This document shows, in pieces, positions 1 through 8,441 of a stretch of DNA of 64,000 nt; the stretch's first letter is position 1; each line of letters opens with the position of its first letter. A program made the position numbers and the translations under genes. This stretch comes from Acidobacteriota bacterium (lineage in GTDB: Bacteria > Acidobacteriota > Aminicenantia > Aminicenantales > Saccharicenantaceae), in NCBI GenBank assembly GCA_022711665.1, contig JAKLEN010000006.1, forward strand, positions 124,001-188,000, written 5' to 3'. Under the pieces are notes generated by a model. The model was given only the letters and a program-made list of their open reading frames with translations, had not been told where the DNA came from and did no database searches.

Positions 1-47
1 ACGACGGGATATTCAGCAACAAGGAACAGATGCGCTATGGAGAATAA
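1..47 (+). CDS. 3' end of an unidentified gene upstream of the ACP gene (partial)
   Basis: One frame is open from the window edge and ends in a TAA at 45-47. Its last residues read DGIFSNKEQMRYGE. It overlaps the start of the next gene (ATG at 37) by 11 bases, the kind of translational coupling seen in the rest of this operon. Too little is visible to name a family. The alternative is that this is non-coding leader of the ACP gene; the overlap and the tight packing downstream favour a real gene end. Confidence 0.45.
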   Translation, partial: DGIFSNKEQMRYGE

Positions 48-270
48 GATCCTCGACCTCTTGAAAGGGATCCGGCCGGAGTTCGATTTCCAGGCTTCCT
101 CCGATTTCGTCGAGGACGGCATGCTGGACTCGTTCGATATCGTCACGCTCGTCGACGAGCTCGACCGCCATTACGGCATCTCCATCGACGGGATCGATAT
201 CGTGCCGGAGAACTTCGCCAGCGTCGGCGCCATCCGGGCGGTCCTGCTGAAGAACGGAGCCCGCGAATGA
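37..270 (+). CDS. Acyl carrier protein (first of two)
   Basis: A 77-residue acidic protein of normal acyl-carrier length. The phosphopantetheine site is the DSF motif with Ser32 (GMLDSFDIVTLV), at the start of the expected second helix. It would carry acyl chains as thioesters in the cytoplasm. The gene overlaps the next one by ATGA (267-270), so it is translationally coupled to a KAS III-type enzyme. The DSF in place of the usual DSL, and the second different ACP at 1361, suggest a dedicated carrier and not the housekeeping fatty-acid ACP. An AAGGAA sequence at 21-26 is a plausible but distant ribosome site. Confidence 0.88.
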   Translation: MENKILDLLKGIRPEFDFQASSDFVEDGMLDSFDIVTLVDELDRHYGISIDGIDIVPENFASVGAIRAVLLKNGARE

Positions 271-1334
271 ACCTGCGCTTCAGCAACAAAGCGATCTCCG
301 GCATCCTGACCGTCGTCCCGGCCCGCGAAGTCGCTTTCGAGCAGGAAATGGCCAACTACAATTTCTCCCCGGCCAAGTGCCTCAAGCTCAAGCTGGCCAT
401 GGGCTATGGCAAGCATCGGATCGTGGCCGGTGACGCCTGCGCCTCGGATCTGTGCGTCCGCGGGCTCACCGCCCTGTTCGACAGGGGCTTGCTGAAGAAG
501 GACGAGATCGACGCCCTGATCCTGGTGACCCAGTCGCCGGACCATTTCATGCCGCCGACGAGCAATATCATCCAGGGCCGGCTGGGCCTGAAGCGGGACC
601 TGCTGTGCCTGGATATCTGCCAGGGCTGCGCCGGGTTCGTCATCGGACTCGTTGAGGCCTTCATGCTTCTCGAGCAGGAGGCGATCCGCAAGGTCGTCCT
701 CCTGAACGCCGACGTCCTGAGCCGCCGGGTCTCGCCCCGGGACCGGAACAGCTTCCCGCTCATTGGCGATGCGGCGTCGGTGACGATCGTCGAGAAGGAT
801 CCGTCCGGCGGGCCCATCCATGCGAACCTGAAGATGGACGGCTCCCAGGCCGACGCCCTGATGATCCCCGCCGGCGGCTTCCGCTGCCCTTCATCGCCCG
901 AGACGGCGCGGCTGGAGGAGGACGAGAACGGTAATTTCCGGGCCAAGGACCACCTGGTCATGAAGGGGGACGCCGTTTTCAACTTCGTCCAGACCGAGGT
1001 CCCGCCCATGATTGCGGGCCTGATGAACGCGGCCGGGGCGGACCCGGGCTCCGTCGATTACTTCATGTTCCACCAGCCCAACAGGTTCATGCTGCGCAAG
1101 CTGGCCGACAAGATGCAGGTCGGCTACGAGAAGATGCCGAGCAATATCGTCGAGAACTTCGGCAATTCAAGCGGCGTGACGATCCCCCTGGCCGTGACCT
1201 TCAATGCCGGCGAGCGCCTCCTCCGGGAGCGGCTCAAGATCTGCCTGGCCGGCTTCGGGGTTGGGCTGACCTGGGCCTCCATCCTGATGAACGTGGGACC
1301 GCTCGCCTTCTGCGAGATGATAGAATACGACTGA
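267..1334 (+). CDS. 3-oxoacyl-ACP synthase III family protein (KAS III/FabH-like)
   Basis: A 355-residue thiolase-fold condensing enzyme. The Cys-His-Asn triad of the FabH family is readable: Cys121 in CQGCAGF, His269 in FMFHQPN and Asn300 in ENFGNSSG. It would condense an acyl primer with malonyl-ACP to give a 3-oxoacyl-ACP. It sits between two ACP genes and ahead of two SDR genes in a polysaccharide locus, so its product is probably a short acyl chain for sugar N- or O-acylation and not bulk fatty acid; that part is inference. Start overlaps the ACP stop by ATGA. Lipid or polyketide priming is the main alternative. Confidence 0.88.
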   Translation: MNLRFSNKAISGILTVVPAREVAFEQEMANYNFSPAKCLKLKLAMGYGKHRIVAGDACASDLCVRGLTALFDRGLLKKDEIDALILVTQSPDHFMPPTSNIIQGRLGLKRDLLCLDICQGCAGFVIGLVEAFMLLEQEAIRKVVLLNADVLSRRVSPRDRNSFPLIGDAASVTIVEKDPSGGPIHANLKMDGSQADALMIPAGGFRCPSSPETARLEEDENGNFRAKDHLVMKGDAVFNFVQTEVPPMIAGLMNAAGADPGSVDYFMFHQPNRFMLRKLADKMQVGYEKMPSNIVENFGNSSGVTIPLAVTFNAGERLLRERLKICLAGFGVGLTWASILMNVGPLAFCEMIEYD

Positions 1335-1360
1335 ACAAAAGAACGAGGGAAAGGATTCCG

Positions 1361-1585
1361 ATGGAAAAGACCGGTTTTTATGAGGCTCTCGCGGAGATCC
1401 TCGAGGTCGAGAAGGTCGGAGACGCCGATGTTCTGCGCGAGTTCGACGCCTGGGATTCCCTGACGAAGCTGTCCATCATCGCCCTGGCCGATTCGGATTA
1501 CCGGACGGTGCTGACGGCCAAGGACCTAGACGGCATCGCGACGGTCGGCGATCTGAAGGACCGCCTCGAAAAGAACGGACAATGA
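1361..1585 (+). CDS. Acyl carrier protein (second, divergent)
   Basis: A 74-residue ACP-like protein with the DSL phosphopantetheine motif at Ser33 (AWDSLTKLSII) and the usual four-helix pattern. It shares little sequence with the ACP at 37. It is preceded by AAAGGA with good spacing and overlaps the following SDR by ATGA (1582-1585). Two unlike ACPs in one operon suggest either separate loading and extension carriers, or one carrier for synthesis and one for transfer. Neither can be decided from sequence. Confidence 0.85.
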   Translation: MEKTGFYEALAEILEVEKVGDADVLREFDAWDSLTKLSIIALADSDYRTVLTAKDLDGIATVGDLKDRLEKNGQ

Positions 1586-2355
1586 ACGACGGCGGCGAAC
1601 ATCCCCTGGACCTTCGGGGCCGGTCCTACCTGGTCACCGGCGCGGCCTCGGGCATCGGGCGCGCCACGGCGGTCCGGTTGTCGCGCCTGGGCGCGCGGCT
1701 GATCTGTTCCGATCTCGAGGTCCCGGGTCTCGAGGAGACGCTCGGCGGGTTGCGGGGGAGCGGACACATCGCCCGGCCCTTCGACCTCAGGAACGTCGAC
1801 GCGGTCGCGTCCTGGCTGGGCGAAGCCTGCTCCTCCTTCGGCCAGCTCAACGGATTCGTCCACGCGGCCGGCGTGCCGTGCGTCTGCCCGGTCAAGGGGC
1901 TGGGCCTCGACAGGCTGCGCGAGGTCATACTCGTCAATGCGGAATCGGGCTTCGCCCTGGCCAAGGCCTTCGTCAATCCCAGGACCTTCGCCGGGAGCCA
2001 GGGGTCCATCGTCTTCATATCCTCCGTGATGAGCCTTGTCGGCTCGGCCGCTTCGGCGGGCTACGCCATGAGCAAGGGCGCCCTGAACTCCCTGACCCGA
2101 GCCTTGGCGCTCGAGTACGCGAACAGGAAGATCCGGGTCAATGCCGTGGCCCCCGGGTTCGTCAAGACCCCGATGTTCGACAAAACCAGCGCCGGCTGGG
2201 ACGACGAGCAGCGGCGGCGCGTCGAGGCCCTCCATGCGCTCGGCTTCGGCGAGCCCGAGGACATCGCCAACGCGGCGGCTTTCCTGCTGGCCGACGAGTC
2301 GCGCTGGATCACGGGCACGGTCATGGTCGTGGACGGCGGCTACTCCGCCCAATAA
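1582..2355 (+). CDS. SDR family oxidoreductase (likely 3-oxoacyl-ACP reductase type)
   Basis: A 257-residue classical short-chain dehydrogenase. The nucleotide site is TGAASGIG (19-26) and the catalytic set is Ser148 (FISSVMS) with Tyr161 and Lys165 in YAMSK. The C-terminal DGGYSAQ end is typical of FabG-like proteins. In this context it may reduce the 3-oxoacyl-ACP made by the KAS III enzyme to a 3-hydroxyacyl-ACP; sugar reduction is the alternative, since SDRs are promiscuous. Coupled by ATGA overlap to the second ACP. Confidence 0.87.
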   Translation: MNDGGEHPLDLRGRSYLVTGAASGIGRATAVRLSRLGARLICSDLEVPGLEETLGGLRGSGHIARPFDLRNVDAVASWLGEACSSFGQLNGFVHAAGVPCVCPVKGLGLDRLREVILVNAESGFALAKAFVNPRTFAGSQGSIVFISSVMSLVGSAASAGYAMSKGALNSLTRALALEYANRKIRVNAVAPGFVKTPMFDKTSAGWDDEQRRRVEALHALGFGEPEDIANAAAFLLADESRWITGTVMVVDGGYSAQ

Positions 2356-2379
2356 GCCCGCCGGGAAGGGAAGGCGAAA

Positions 2380-3132
2380 ATGGAAGAACCTGTAAGATTC
2401 ACCCTGGTCACGGGCGCTTCCTCGGGGATCGGCCGGGCGATCGCCGTGCGCCTCTCGGCGGAGCGGAATGTCATCCTTCACGGCCGGGACGCCGCCAAGC
2501 TGGCCGAAACGGGCGCCCTCTGCTCGCCGGGTACAAGACGTCTCGTCTGGACCTGCGACCTCGGCAGCCTCGACGGGCTGGAGGCCTCTCTCGCGGACCT
2601 GATGCGGACGAACGACGCGGTCGTCGACGTGTTCATCCACTCCGCGGGGGCCCTGACCCTGTTGCCGTTCAGGATCATGACCCGGGCCCAGATGACGGAG
2701 ACGATGAACGTCAATTTCCTGTCCGCGGCCCTGATCACCCAGGCCCTTTTGAAAAAAGCCAACAACCGCAAGCAGCTCCGGAACATTATCTTTATCTCGA
2801 GCACGGTCAGCAACTTCGGGGCCAAGGCCTTCTCTCTCTACAGCGCCAGCAAAGGGGCCCTGGATTCGCTGATGCGATGCCTGGCCGTCGAGCTCGCTCC
2901 CGACGTTCGGGTCAATTCCATCCTGCCCGGCGGCTTGAGAACGCCGATGACCGACAAGATGCTGGCCGACGCCGATCTGGCCGGGCGGATGGAGAAGGAT
3001 TATCCACTGGGCTTGGGAACGGTCGATCAGATCGCCGGGCTGGCGAGCTTTCTCGTGTCCGACGAGTCGCGCTGGATCACCGGCCAGCAGTTCGTCATCG
3101 ACGGCGGACGGACGATCAACATCACAGCTTAG
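2380..3132 (+). CDS. SDR family oxidoreductase (second)
   Basis: A 250-residue classical SDR with TGASSGIG at 11-18 and the catalytic residues Ser141, Tyr154 and Lys158 (YSASK). It ends in the SDR-typical DGGRTINITA tail. It lies 24 bases after the previous SDR with GGGAAGG as ribosome site. Two SDRs in tandem could act on different substrates, one on the acyl-ACP and one on the sugar nucleotide, or form an unequal heteromer. Reaction not assignable from sequence. Confidence 0.87.
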   Translation: MEEPVRFTLVTGASSGIGRAIAVRLSAERNVILHGRDAAKLAETGALCSPGTRRLVWTCDLGSLDGLEASLADLMRTNDAVVDVFIHSAGALTLLPFRIMTRAQMTETMNVNFLSAALITQALLKKANNRKQLRNIIFISSTVSNFGAKAFSLYSASKGALDSLMRCLAVELAPDVRVNSILPGGLRTPMTDKMLADADLAGRMEKDYPLGLGTVDQIAGLASFLVSDESRWITGQQFVIDGGRTINITA

Positions 3133-3143
3133 GGCGGAACGCG

Positions 3144-4289
3144 ATGCCGAGCATGGACAAGAAACGGATCTACCTCTCTCCTCCCCACCTCGACGGCGCG
3201 GAGCGGGAGCTCCTCCTCCAAGCCTTCGACTCCAACTGGATCACGACGCTCGGCCCCCAGGTCAACGAGTTCGAGCGGGAGATCTGCGCCAGGACCGGGG
3301 TCGGGTACGCAGCGGCGCTCTCCAGCGGCACGGCCGCGCTCCATCTGGCCCTGCTGATGCTCGGCGTCGGCCCGGGCGATGAGGTCGTCTGCTCGGACCT
3401 GACCTTCTCGGCCAGCGCTAACGCCATCGCCTACCTCGGCGCCGCTCCGGTCTTCGTCGATTCCGAGAGGAAGAGCTGGAACATCGATCCCGAGCTGCTG
3501 GCCGAGGAGCTCGGGGAGAAGGCCCGGAAGGGCCGCCTGCCCAAGGCCGCCGTCATCGTCGATCTCTACGGGCAATGCGCCGACCACGACCGGATCGGCG
3601 AAACCTGCCGGAGCTTCGGGGTGCCTGTCGTCGAAGATGCGGCCGAGGCCCTGGGGGCGACCTACCGGGGCAGGCCCGCCGGCCGCTTCGGGGTCATGGG
3701 CGTCTATTCGTTCAACGGCAACAAGATAATCACGACGTCGGGCGGCGGCATGCTCGTGTCCGACGACGAGGGCCTTGTCAGGAGAGCGAAGTTCCTGGCC
3801 ACCCAGGCGAGGGATCCGGCCCCGCACTACCAGCATTCCGAGATCGGCTACAACTACCGCCTGAGCAATCTCCTGGCGGCGCTCGGCCGGGGCCAGCTGG
3901 CCCGCCTCGACGCCAAAGTCGCCCGCCGGAAGGAGATCAACGGGATCTACCGCCGAGCCTTCGCGGACCTGCCGGGCCTGGAATTCCTGCCCGCGGCGGA
4001 TTTCGGCGCTCCCAACTACTGGCTGACCGTGGTCCTCATCACGCCCGCCCTTTTCGGCGCCGACCGGGAGGCCGTCCGCCTGGCCCTCGAGGCCGCGAAC
4101 ATCGAGGCGCGCCCCGTTTGGAAGCCCATGCACATGCAGCCAGTCTTCCGGAGCTGCCCCCGGCGCGGGGGAGCGGTGAGCGAGGATCTGTTCGCCCGGG
4201 GCCTCTGCCTTCCCTCCGGCGGCGGAATGTCCGGAGAGGATATCGAACGGATCGCCGCGATCATACGCGGATGTTGTCAAGGACGATGA
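3144..4289 (+). CDS. DegT/DnrJ/EryC1/StrS-type sugar aminotransferase
   Basis: A 381-residue PLP enzyme. The start is the ATG at 3144, 11 bases after the previous stop; the same frame is open far upstream but there it only mirrors the SDR genes. The internal aldimine lysine is Lys194 in SFNGNKIITTSGGG, with Asp165 of EDAAE for the pyridine nitrogen. The opening IYLSPPHLDGAE and SNWITTLGP resemble the PglE/LegC-like group that aminates 4-keto-6-deoxy sugar nucleotides. It pairs naturally with the 4,6-dehydratase encoded next, giving a UDP-4-amino-4,6-dideoxyhexose. Confidence 0.9.
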   Translation: MPSMDKKRIYLSPPHLDGAERELLLQAFDSNWITTLGPQVNEFEREICARTGVGYAAALSSGTAALHLALLMLGVGPGDEVVCSDLTFSASANAIAYLGAAPVFVDSERKSWNIDPELLAEELGEKARKGRLPKAAVIVDLYGQCADHDRIGETCRSFGVPVVEDAAEALGATYRGRPAGRFGVMGVYSFNGNKIITTSGGGMLVSDDEGLVRRAKFLATQARDPAPHYQHSEIGYNYRLSNLLAALGRGQLARLDAKVARRKEINGIYRRAFADLPGLEFLPAADFGAPNYWLTVVLITPALFGADREAVRLALEAANIEARPVWKPMHMQPVFRSCPRRGGAVSEDLFARGLCLPSGGGMSGEDIERIAAIIRGCCQGR

Positions 4290-4334
4290 TTTCCTATATG
4301 CTCCGCCGCAATCCTTTCTGATGGGAGACGTTTA

Positions 4335-6203
4335 ATGGAGCGGATCCGCCAATACGTGTTCACCAAGGCCAGCCAGGTCTTGATCGACCTGGTCGTGTTC
4401 CTGGTCGCCTGGGTGGCCGCCTACGGCGCCCGCTTCGAGATCCTGCCGACGGGACACTACCTGACCCAGATGGCCGTGCTCCTGCCCGTGATCATGGTTG
4501 CCCGGCTCGTGACGTTCCATCTCTTCTCGATCTATACGATCGTCTGGCGCTATGTCTCGATCCGCGACGTCTTCAACCTTTCCCTGGCCACCCTGCCCGT
4601 GACGGTGGTGCTCCTCGTGATCCGGTTCCTGGGCCCGGACAGCCTCTCGGCGTATCGGGTGCCGCTCGGCGTCATCTCCCTCGAATTCCTCTTGGTCCTC
4701 TTCGGCACCGCCGGGGCCCGGGCCCTGCGACGCCTGGTGCTCGAGGAGAAAAAGCGCGAAAGCCTGGGGCGCAGCGCCGGCCCGGCCAAGCATGTGCTGT
4801 TGATTGGCGCCGGCGACGCCGGGAACCTTGTTCTCAGGGAAATGAAGCAGCGCGTCGATCTGGGCCTGAGCGTCGTCGGCTTCGTGGACGACGACCCCGA
4901 AAAACACGGCCGGAACATCCAGGGCGTCGGGGTCCTGGGCGGGACGGCCGACATCCCGAAGATCGCGGCCAGGCTCGGCGTCGACGAGGCCGTCATCACC
5001 ATCGCCAATGCCTCGTCCAAGGACATCCGCCGCGTCGTCGGCCTGTGCGAGAGCGCCGCGCTCAAGGTCAAGATCGTGCCCGGCCTGCTCGAGACGCTCG
5101 ACGACAACGTCAAGATCACCAAGGTCCGGGAGATCGACATCGAAGACCTTCTGGGCCGCAGCGTCTTCCAGCTCGAAAAGCACCTGCCCGGGGTCACCGA
5201 GGTCTACCGCGGCAAGCGCATCCTGGTGACCGGGGCGGGCGGCTCGATCGGCTCGGAGCTCTGCCGCCAGCTGGCGGCGCTGGGTCCGGCGGAGATCGTC
5301 CTCCTGGACAAGGACGAGAACAGCATCTTCGAGATCGACGCCGACCTGAAGGACAGGCGCCTGGACGGCGTGGCCATCCGGCCGGTCATCAGCAACATCA
5401 AGAACGGCGACCGGCTCAAGGTCCTCTTCGAGAAGCACCGGCCGGAGATCGTCTTCCACGCCGCGGCCCACAAGCACGTCCCGCTGATGGAGGCCAACGT
5501 CGCCGAGGCGATCCTGAACAACGTCCTGGGCACGATCAACGTCGTCGAGACGGCGGCCGCGGCCGGCGTCGAGCGGTTCATCTTCATCTCGACCGACAAG
5601 GCCGTCAACCCGACGAGCGTCATGGGGGCGACCAAGAAGCTCGGCGAGGTCGTCGTCCAGAGCAAAGCCAAATCCAGTCAGACCAAGTTCGCCTGCGTCC
5701 GCTTCGGCAACGTCCTGGGCAGCCGGGGCTCGGCCGTGCCGCTGTTCCGGAAGCAGATCGCCCGGGGCGGGCCGGTGACCGTGACCCATCCGGAGATGCG
5801 GCGCTACTTCATGTCCATCCCCGAGGCCGTCCACCTCATCATCCAGGCGGGGACCGTCGGGGACAAGGGCGAGATCTTCGTCCTCGACATGGGCCAGCCC
5901 ATCAAGATCGTCGACCTGGTCAAGACGCTCATCCGGCTCTCGGGCCACCGCGAGGACGACATCGAGATCAAGTTCGTCGGCGCGCGGCCCGGCGAGAAGC
6001 TCTACGAAGAGCTCCTGATCGACGAGGAGCGGACGAAATCGACGAAGTTCGAGAGGATCTTCATCGCCCCGCCCGTCGAGTCGCTCAACGGCAGCGCCCT
6101 GAAGGGGACGAACGCCATCATCGAGGCCGCCACGGCGGGGGACGTCGAAAGCATCCTCCGCGGCCTGGCGGAGATGGGCATCGGGTACCGGAGGACGGCC
6201 TGA
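4335..6203 (+). CDS. Membrane nucleoside-diphosphate-sugar 4,6-dehydratase (PglF/WbpM/CapD family)
   Basis: A 622-residue protein with about four N-terminal membrane segments, a first Rossmann-like domain with GAGDAGN, and a C-terminal SDR domain with TGAGGSIGSE near residue 298. The STDKAVNPTSVMGATKK segment near 418-434 carries the Met-Lys version of the SDR triad seen in UDP-GlcNAc 4,6-dehydratases of this family. It should convert UDP-GlcNAc to the 4-keto-6-deoxy intermediate at the inner membrane, supplying the aminotransferase upstream. The next gene begins inside its stop codon (TGATG). Confidence 0.92.
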   Translation: MERIRQYVFTKASQVLIDLVVFLVAWVAAYGARFEILPTGHYLTQMAVLLPVIMVARLVTFHLFSIYTIVWRYVSIRDVFNLSLATLPVTVVLLVIRFLGPDSLSAYRVPLGVISLEFLLVLFGTAGARALRRLVLEEKKRESLGRSAGPAKHVLLIGAGDAGNLVLREMKQRVDLGLSVVGFVDDDPEKHGRNIQGVGVLGGTADIPKIAARLGVDEAVITIANASSKDIRRVVGLCESAALKVKIVPGLLETLDDNVKITKVREIDIEDLLGRSVFQLEKHLPGVTEVYRGKRILVTGAGGSIGSELCRQLAALGPAEIVLLDKDENSIFEIDADLKDRRLDGVAIRPVISNIKNGDRLKVLFEKHRPEIVFHAAAHKHVPLMEANVAEAILNNVLGTINVVETAAAAGVERFIFISTDKAVNPTSVMGATKKLGEVVVQSKAKSSQTKFACVRFGNVLGSRGSAVPLFRKQIARGGPVTVTHPEMRRYFMSIPEAVHLIIQAGTVGDKGEIFVLDMGQPIKIVDLVKTLIRLSGHREDDIEIKFVGARPGEKLYEELLIDEERTKSTKFERIFIAPPVESLNGSALKGTNAIIEAATAGDVESILRGLAEMGIGYRRTA

Positions 6204-7438
6204 TGAAGAAGCCGGCCCTGGCCCTCCTGGCCGCGCTCCTGCTCCCGGCTGCGGCCGGCGCCGAGACCTGGAAAGGCCTGGAGCTGCGGCGGCAGGTGGA
6301 GCAGGCGGCCTGGCGCTTCGGGCCGTTCCGCATCCAGCCTCGCCTCGTCATCGCCAACGCCGGCGTCGATTCGAACGTTTATTACGCCTCCGCCGCCCCC
6401 GTCAAGGATTACACGGTCACGGCCGGGCCGGCGGCCACTATCTATCTCCCCGCGCCCCGGAAGTTCGTCCTCTCGATCTACGGCTCGCCGCAGTACGTCT
6501 GGTATTCGAAGACCGAGCGGGAGCGGACCTGGAACTATTATCTGCGGGGCGCGGCCCAGCTGAGCCTAAAGAACGTCTTCTTCTCGCTCGACGGCGTCTA
6601 TTCCGACGCCCGGGAGCGCTGGAACACGGAGATCGACATCCGGCCCCGGCGGACGGAGAAGGGCTACGGCGGCTCGATGCTGGTCCGGACCTCGTGGCGG
6701 ACCTCGGTGGCCTTGGCCTACCGCGCCGTGGATTACGACTACGAGAGCGTCGAGGCCGACGGCGGGTTCAACGTCCGCGAGCGGCTGAACCGGCGCGAAC
6801 AATATTTCGACGTCACGGCCTACTACCAGGCCGGAACGCGGAAAAGGTTCTTCCTGGAAGGGGAGTACGGCGTCTACGAGTTCGACTTCGCCGGCACGGC
6901 GCTCCTCCGGGATTCGCGGAGCGGGGCCGCCTACGCCGGGCTCGAGTTCACGCCCCTCGGGCGCCGGGTCAGGGGCAGCCTCCGCCTGGGCTACAAGAAG
7001 TTCGACGTCCGCAACCCGGACGGGCGCGACTTCCAGGGGCTGGTCGGCGACGCCAAGCTCTCGGTGCGCCTGGCCCGGCCCCTGGCCGTCCGCGGCTCGT
7101 ACGTGCGGGACGTCTGCTTCTCCCTCTGGTACAACAACCCCTATTACGTCGAGAGCCGGCCGGGGGGCGGGGTCTCGATCTACGTCTTCCGCTTCCTGCG
7201 CTTCGATTACGACTATTCCTTCGGCCGCAACGACTACCGCCTGGACCAGGAGGTCCAGCCGGGCGTGGAGGGCAAGCGGCGCGACGATTTCGGGATCCAT
7301 TCGGCCGGCGTCTATGTCCGCATCGTCAAGACGGCGGCCCTCGGGTTCATCGCCAGCTGGTGGACGCGCGACTCGAATATCTCCGGCGAGGATGACAAGC
7401 GGACGTTCTTTGGGTTAAACTTGACTTACGACTTTTAG
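6203..7438 (+). CDS. Outer-membrane beta-barrel protein of the polysaccharide locus
   Basis: A 411-residue protein with a Sec signal peptide (cleavage probably after AAAGAE, about residue 21). It is rich in alternating aromatic/polar strands and ends in LNLTYDF, the terminal Phe pattern of outer-membrane barrels. Similar barrels (BBP2-like) sit next to Wza and Wzc genes in exopolysaccharide clusters and are thought to help export or anchor the polymer. Its start overlaps the dehydratase stop by one base. Function beyond barrel is inference from position. Confidence 0.75.
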   Translation: MKKPALALLAALLLPAAAGAETWKGLELRRQVEQAAWRFGPFRIQPRLVIANAGVDSNVYYASAAPVKDYTVTAGPAATIYLPAPRKFVLSIYGSPQYVWYSKTERERTWNYYLRGAAQLSLKNVFFSLDGVYSDARERWNTEIDIRPRRTEKGYGGSMLVRTSWRTSVALAYRAVDYDYESVEADGGFNVRERLNRREQYFDVTAYYQAGTRKRFFLEGEYGVYEFDFAGTALLRDSRSGAAYAGLEFTPLGRRVRGSLRLGYKKFDVRNPDGRDFQGLVGDAKLSVRLARPLAVRGSYVRDVCFSLWYNNPYYVESRPGGGVSIYVFRFLRFDYDYSFGRNDYRLDQEVQPGVEGKRRDDFGIHSAGVYVRIVKTAALGFIASWWTRDSNISGEDDKRTFFGLNLTYDF

Positions 7439-7553
7439 CCTTGGATAGACGGGATTCGCGGCCGCTGGGGCGTCATCAGGGGAGGCGGATGGTCCGAAAG
7501 GATCGAAACGCGTCCCGGCCCCGCCCGCGTCGCCGATTCCGGAGAGGATGAAG

Positions 7554-8435
7554 ATGAAGATTGCCGCGATCGTTTTGGCCGTCGCGCTGGCCGCGGCGCC
7601 GGGGCGGGCCCAGGTTCCGCCGGCTCCGGGCCAGGTCCCGGCGGCCGCGCAGGAGGCCAGGGACACGCTGGCCCGCGCCTACCGCATCGGCCCGGGCGAC
7701 CTGCTCGAGGTCAAGGTCTTCGAGGTCGACCAGCTCAGCCAGACCGTCCGCGTCTCCGAGGACGGCTCGCTGACGCTGCCGCTCCTCGGCCGCGTCGCCG
7801 TCGAGGGCCTGACCCAGGAAGGCGTCGTCCAGAAGCTGACCGGCCTGCTCAGCGCCAAGTACGTCAAGAACCCCCAGGTGACGATCTTCATCAAGGAATA
7901 CAAGAACCAGCAGGTGGCCGTCATCGGGGCGGTCGTCAAGGCCGGCAGCTACGAGCTGGTCGGCCGCAAGAACCTTCTGCAGATCATCTCCATGGCCGGG
8001 GGGTTCGCCGAAACGGCCGGCAACGAGGTCTTCATCCTCAGGGAGGGGCAGGACGGCCGGACGAAAACGATCTCCATCGACCTCAAGGACCTGCTGGTCA
8101 ACGGCAACCAGGCCCTCAACGTGCCCGTCGAGCCGAACGACGTCATCAACGTGCCGGTCGACCGGGAGATCAAGGTCTTCGTCATGGGACGGGTGACCAG
8201 GCCCGGCGCGGTCGCGTCCAAGCTGACCGCGGGCATCACGCTCCTCCAGGCCATCGCCGACGCCGGCGGGCTGGCCGAGGGGGCGAAGAGGGGGGCGATC
8301 ACCATCACCCGGAAGGACGCGGCGGGCAAGGAGCAGAAGATCAAGGTCAACCTGGGCGATATCCTCAAGGGCCGGAAGAAGGACATCAAGCTGCAGGAAG
8401 GTGATGTCGTCTTCGTGCCGGAGTCGTTTTGGTAG
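7554..8435 (+). CDS. Polysaccharide export protein (Wza-like, SLBB domains)
   Basis: A 293-residue exported protein with a signal peptide, the poly-export domain opening YRIGPGDLLEVKVFEV, and two SLBB-type repeats (around VAVIGAVVKAGSYEL and KVFVMGRVTRPGAV). It forms the periplasmic/outer-membrane channel for polymer export. Two ATGs lie six bases apart (7548 and 7554). GGAGAGG at 7541-7547 abuts the first and is six bases from the second, so 7554 is the better start. No lipobox Cys is seen, unlike E. coli Wza. It precedes the co-polymerase/kinase gene by six bases. Confidence 0.88.
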   Translation: MKIAAIVLAVALAAAPGRAQVPPAPGQVPAAAQEARDTLARAYRIGPGDLLEVKVFEVDQLSQTVRVSEDGSLTLPLLGRVAVEGLTQEGVVQKLTGLLSAKYVKNPQVTIFIKEYKNQQVAVIGAVVKAGSYELVGRKNLLQIISMAGGFAETAGNEVFILREGQDGRTKTISIDLKDLLVNGNQALNVPVEPNDVINVPVDREIKVFVMGRVTRPGAVASKLTAGITLLQAIADAGGLAEGAKRGAITITRKDAAGKEQKIKVNLGDILKGRKKDIKLQEGDVVFVPESFW

Positions 8436-8441
8436 GGAATA

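Noticed and set aside
1498..2640. Long open frame antisense to the two SDR genes
   Set aside because: Low-complexity Arg/Gly/Asp-rich translation typical of a GC-rich antisense frame; the plus-strand SDR motifs are intact.
1878..3143. Apparent 5' extension of the aminotransferase to an 803-residue fusion
   Set aside because: The extra part is an out-of-frame reading of the SDR genes; the family-typical start is the ATG at 3144.
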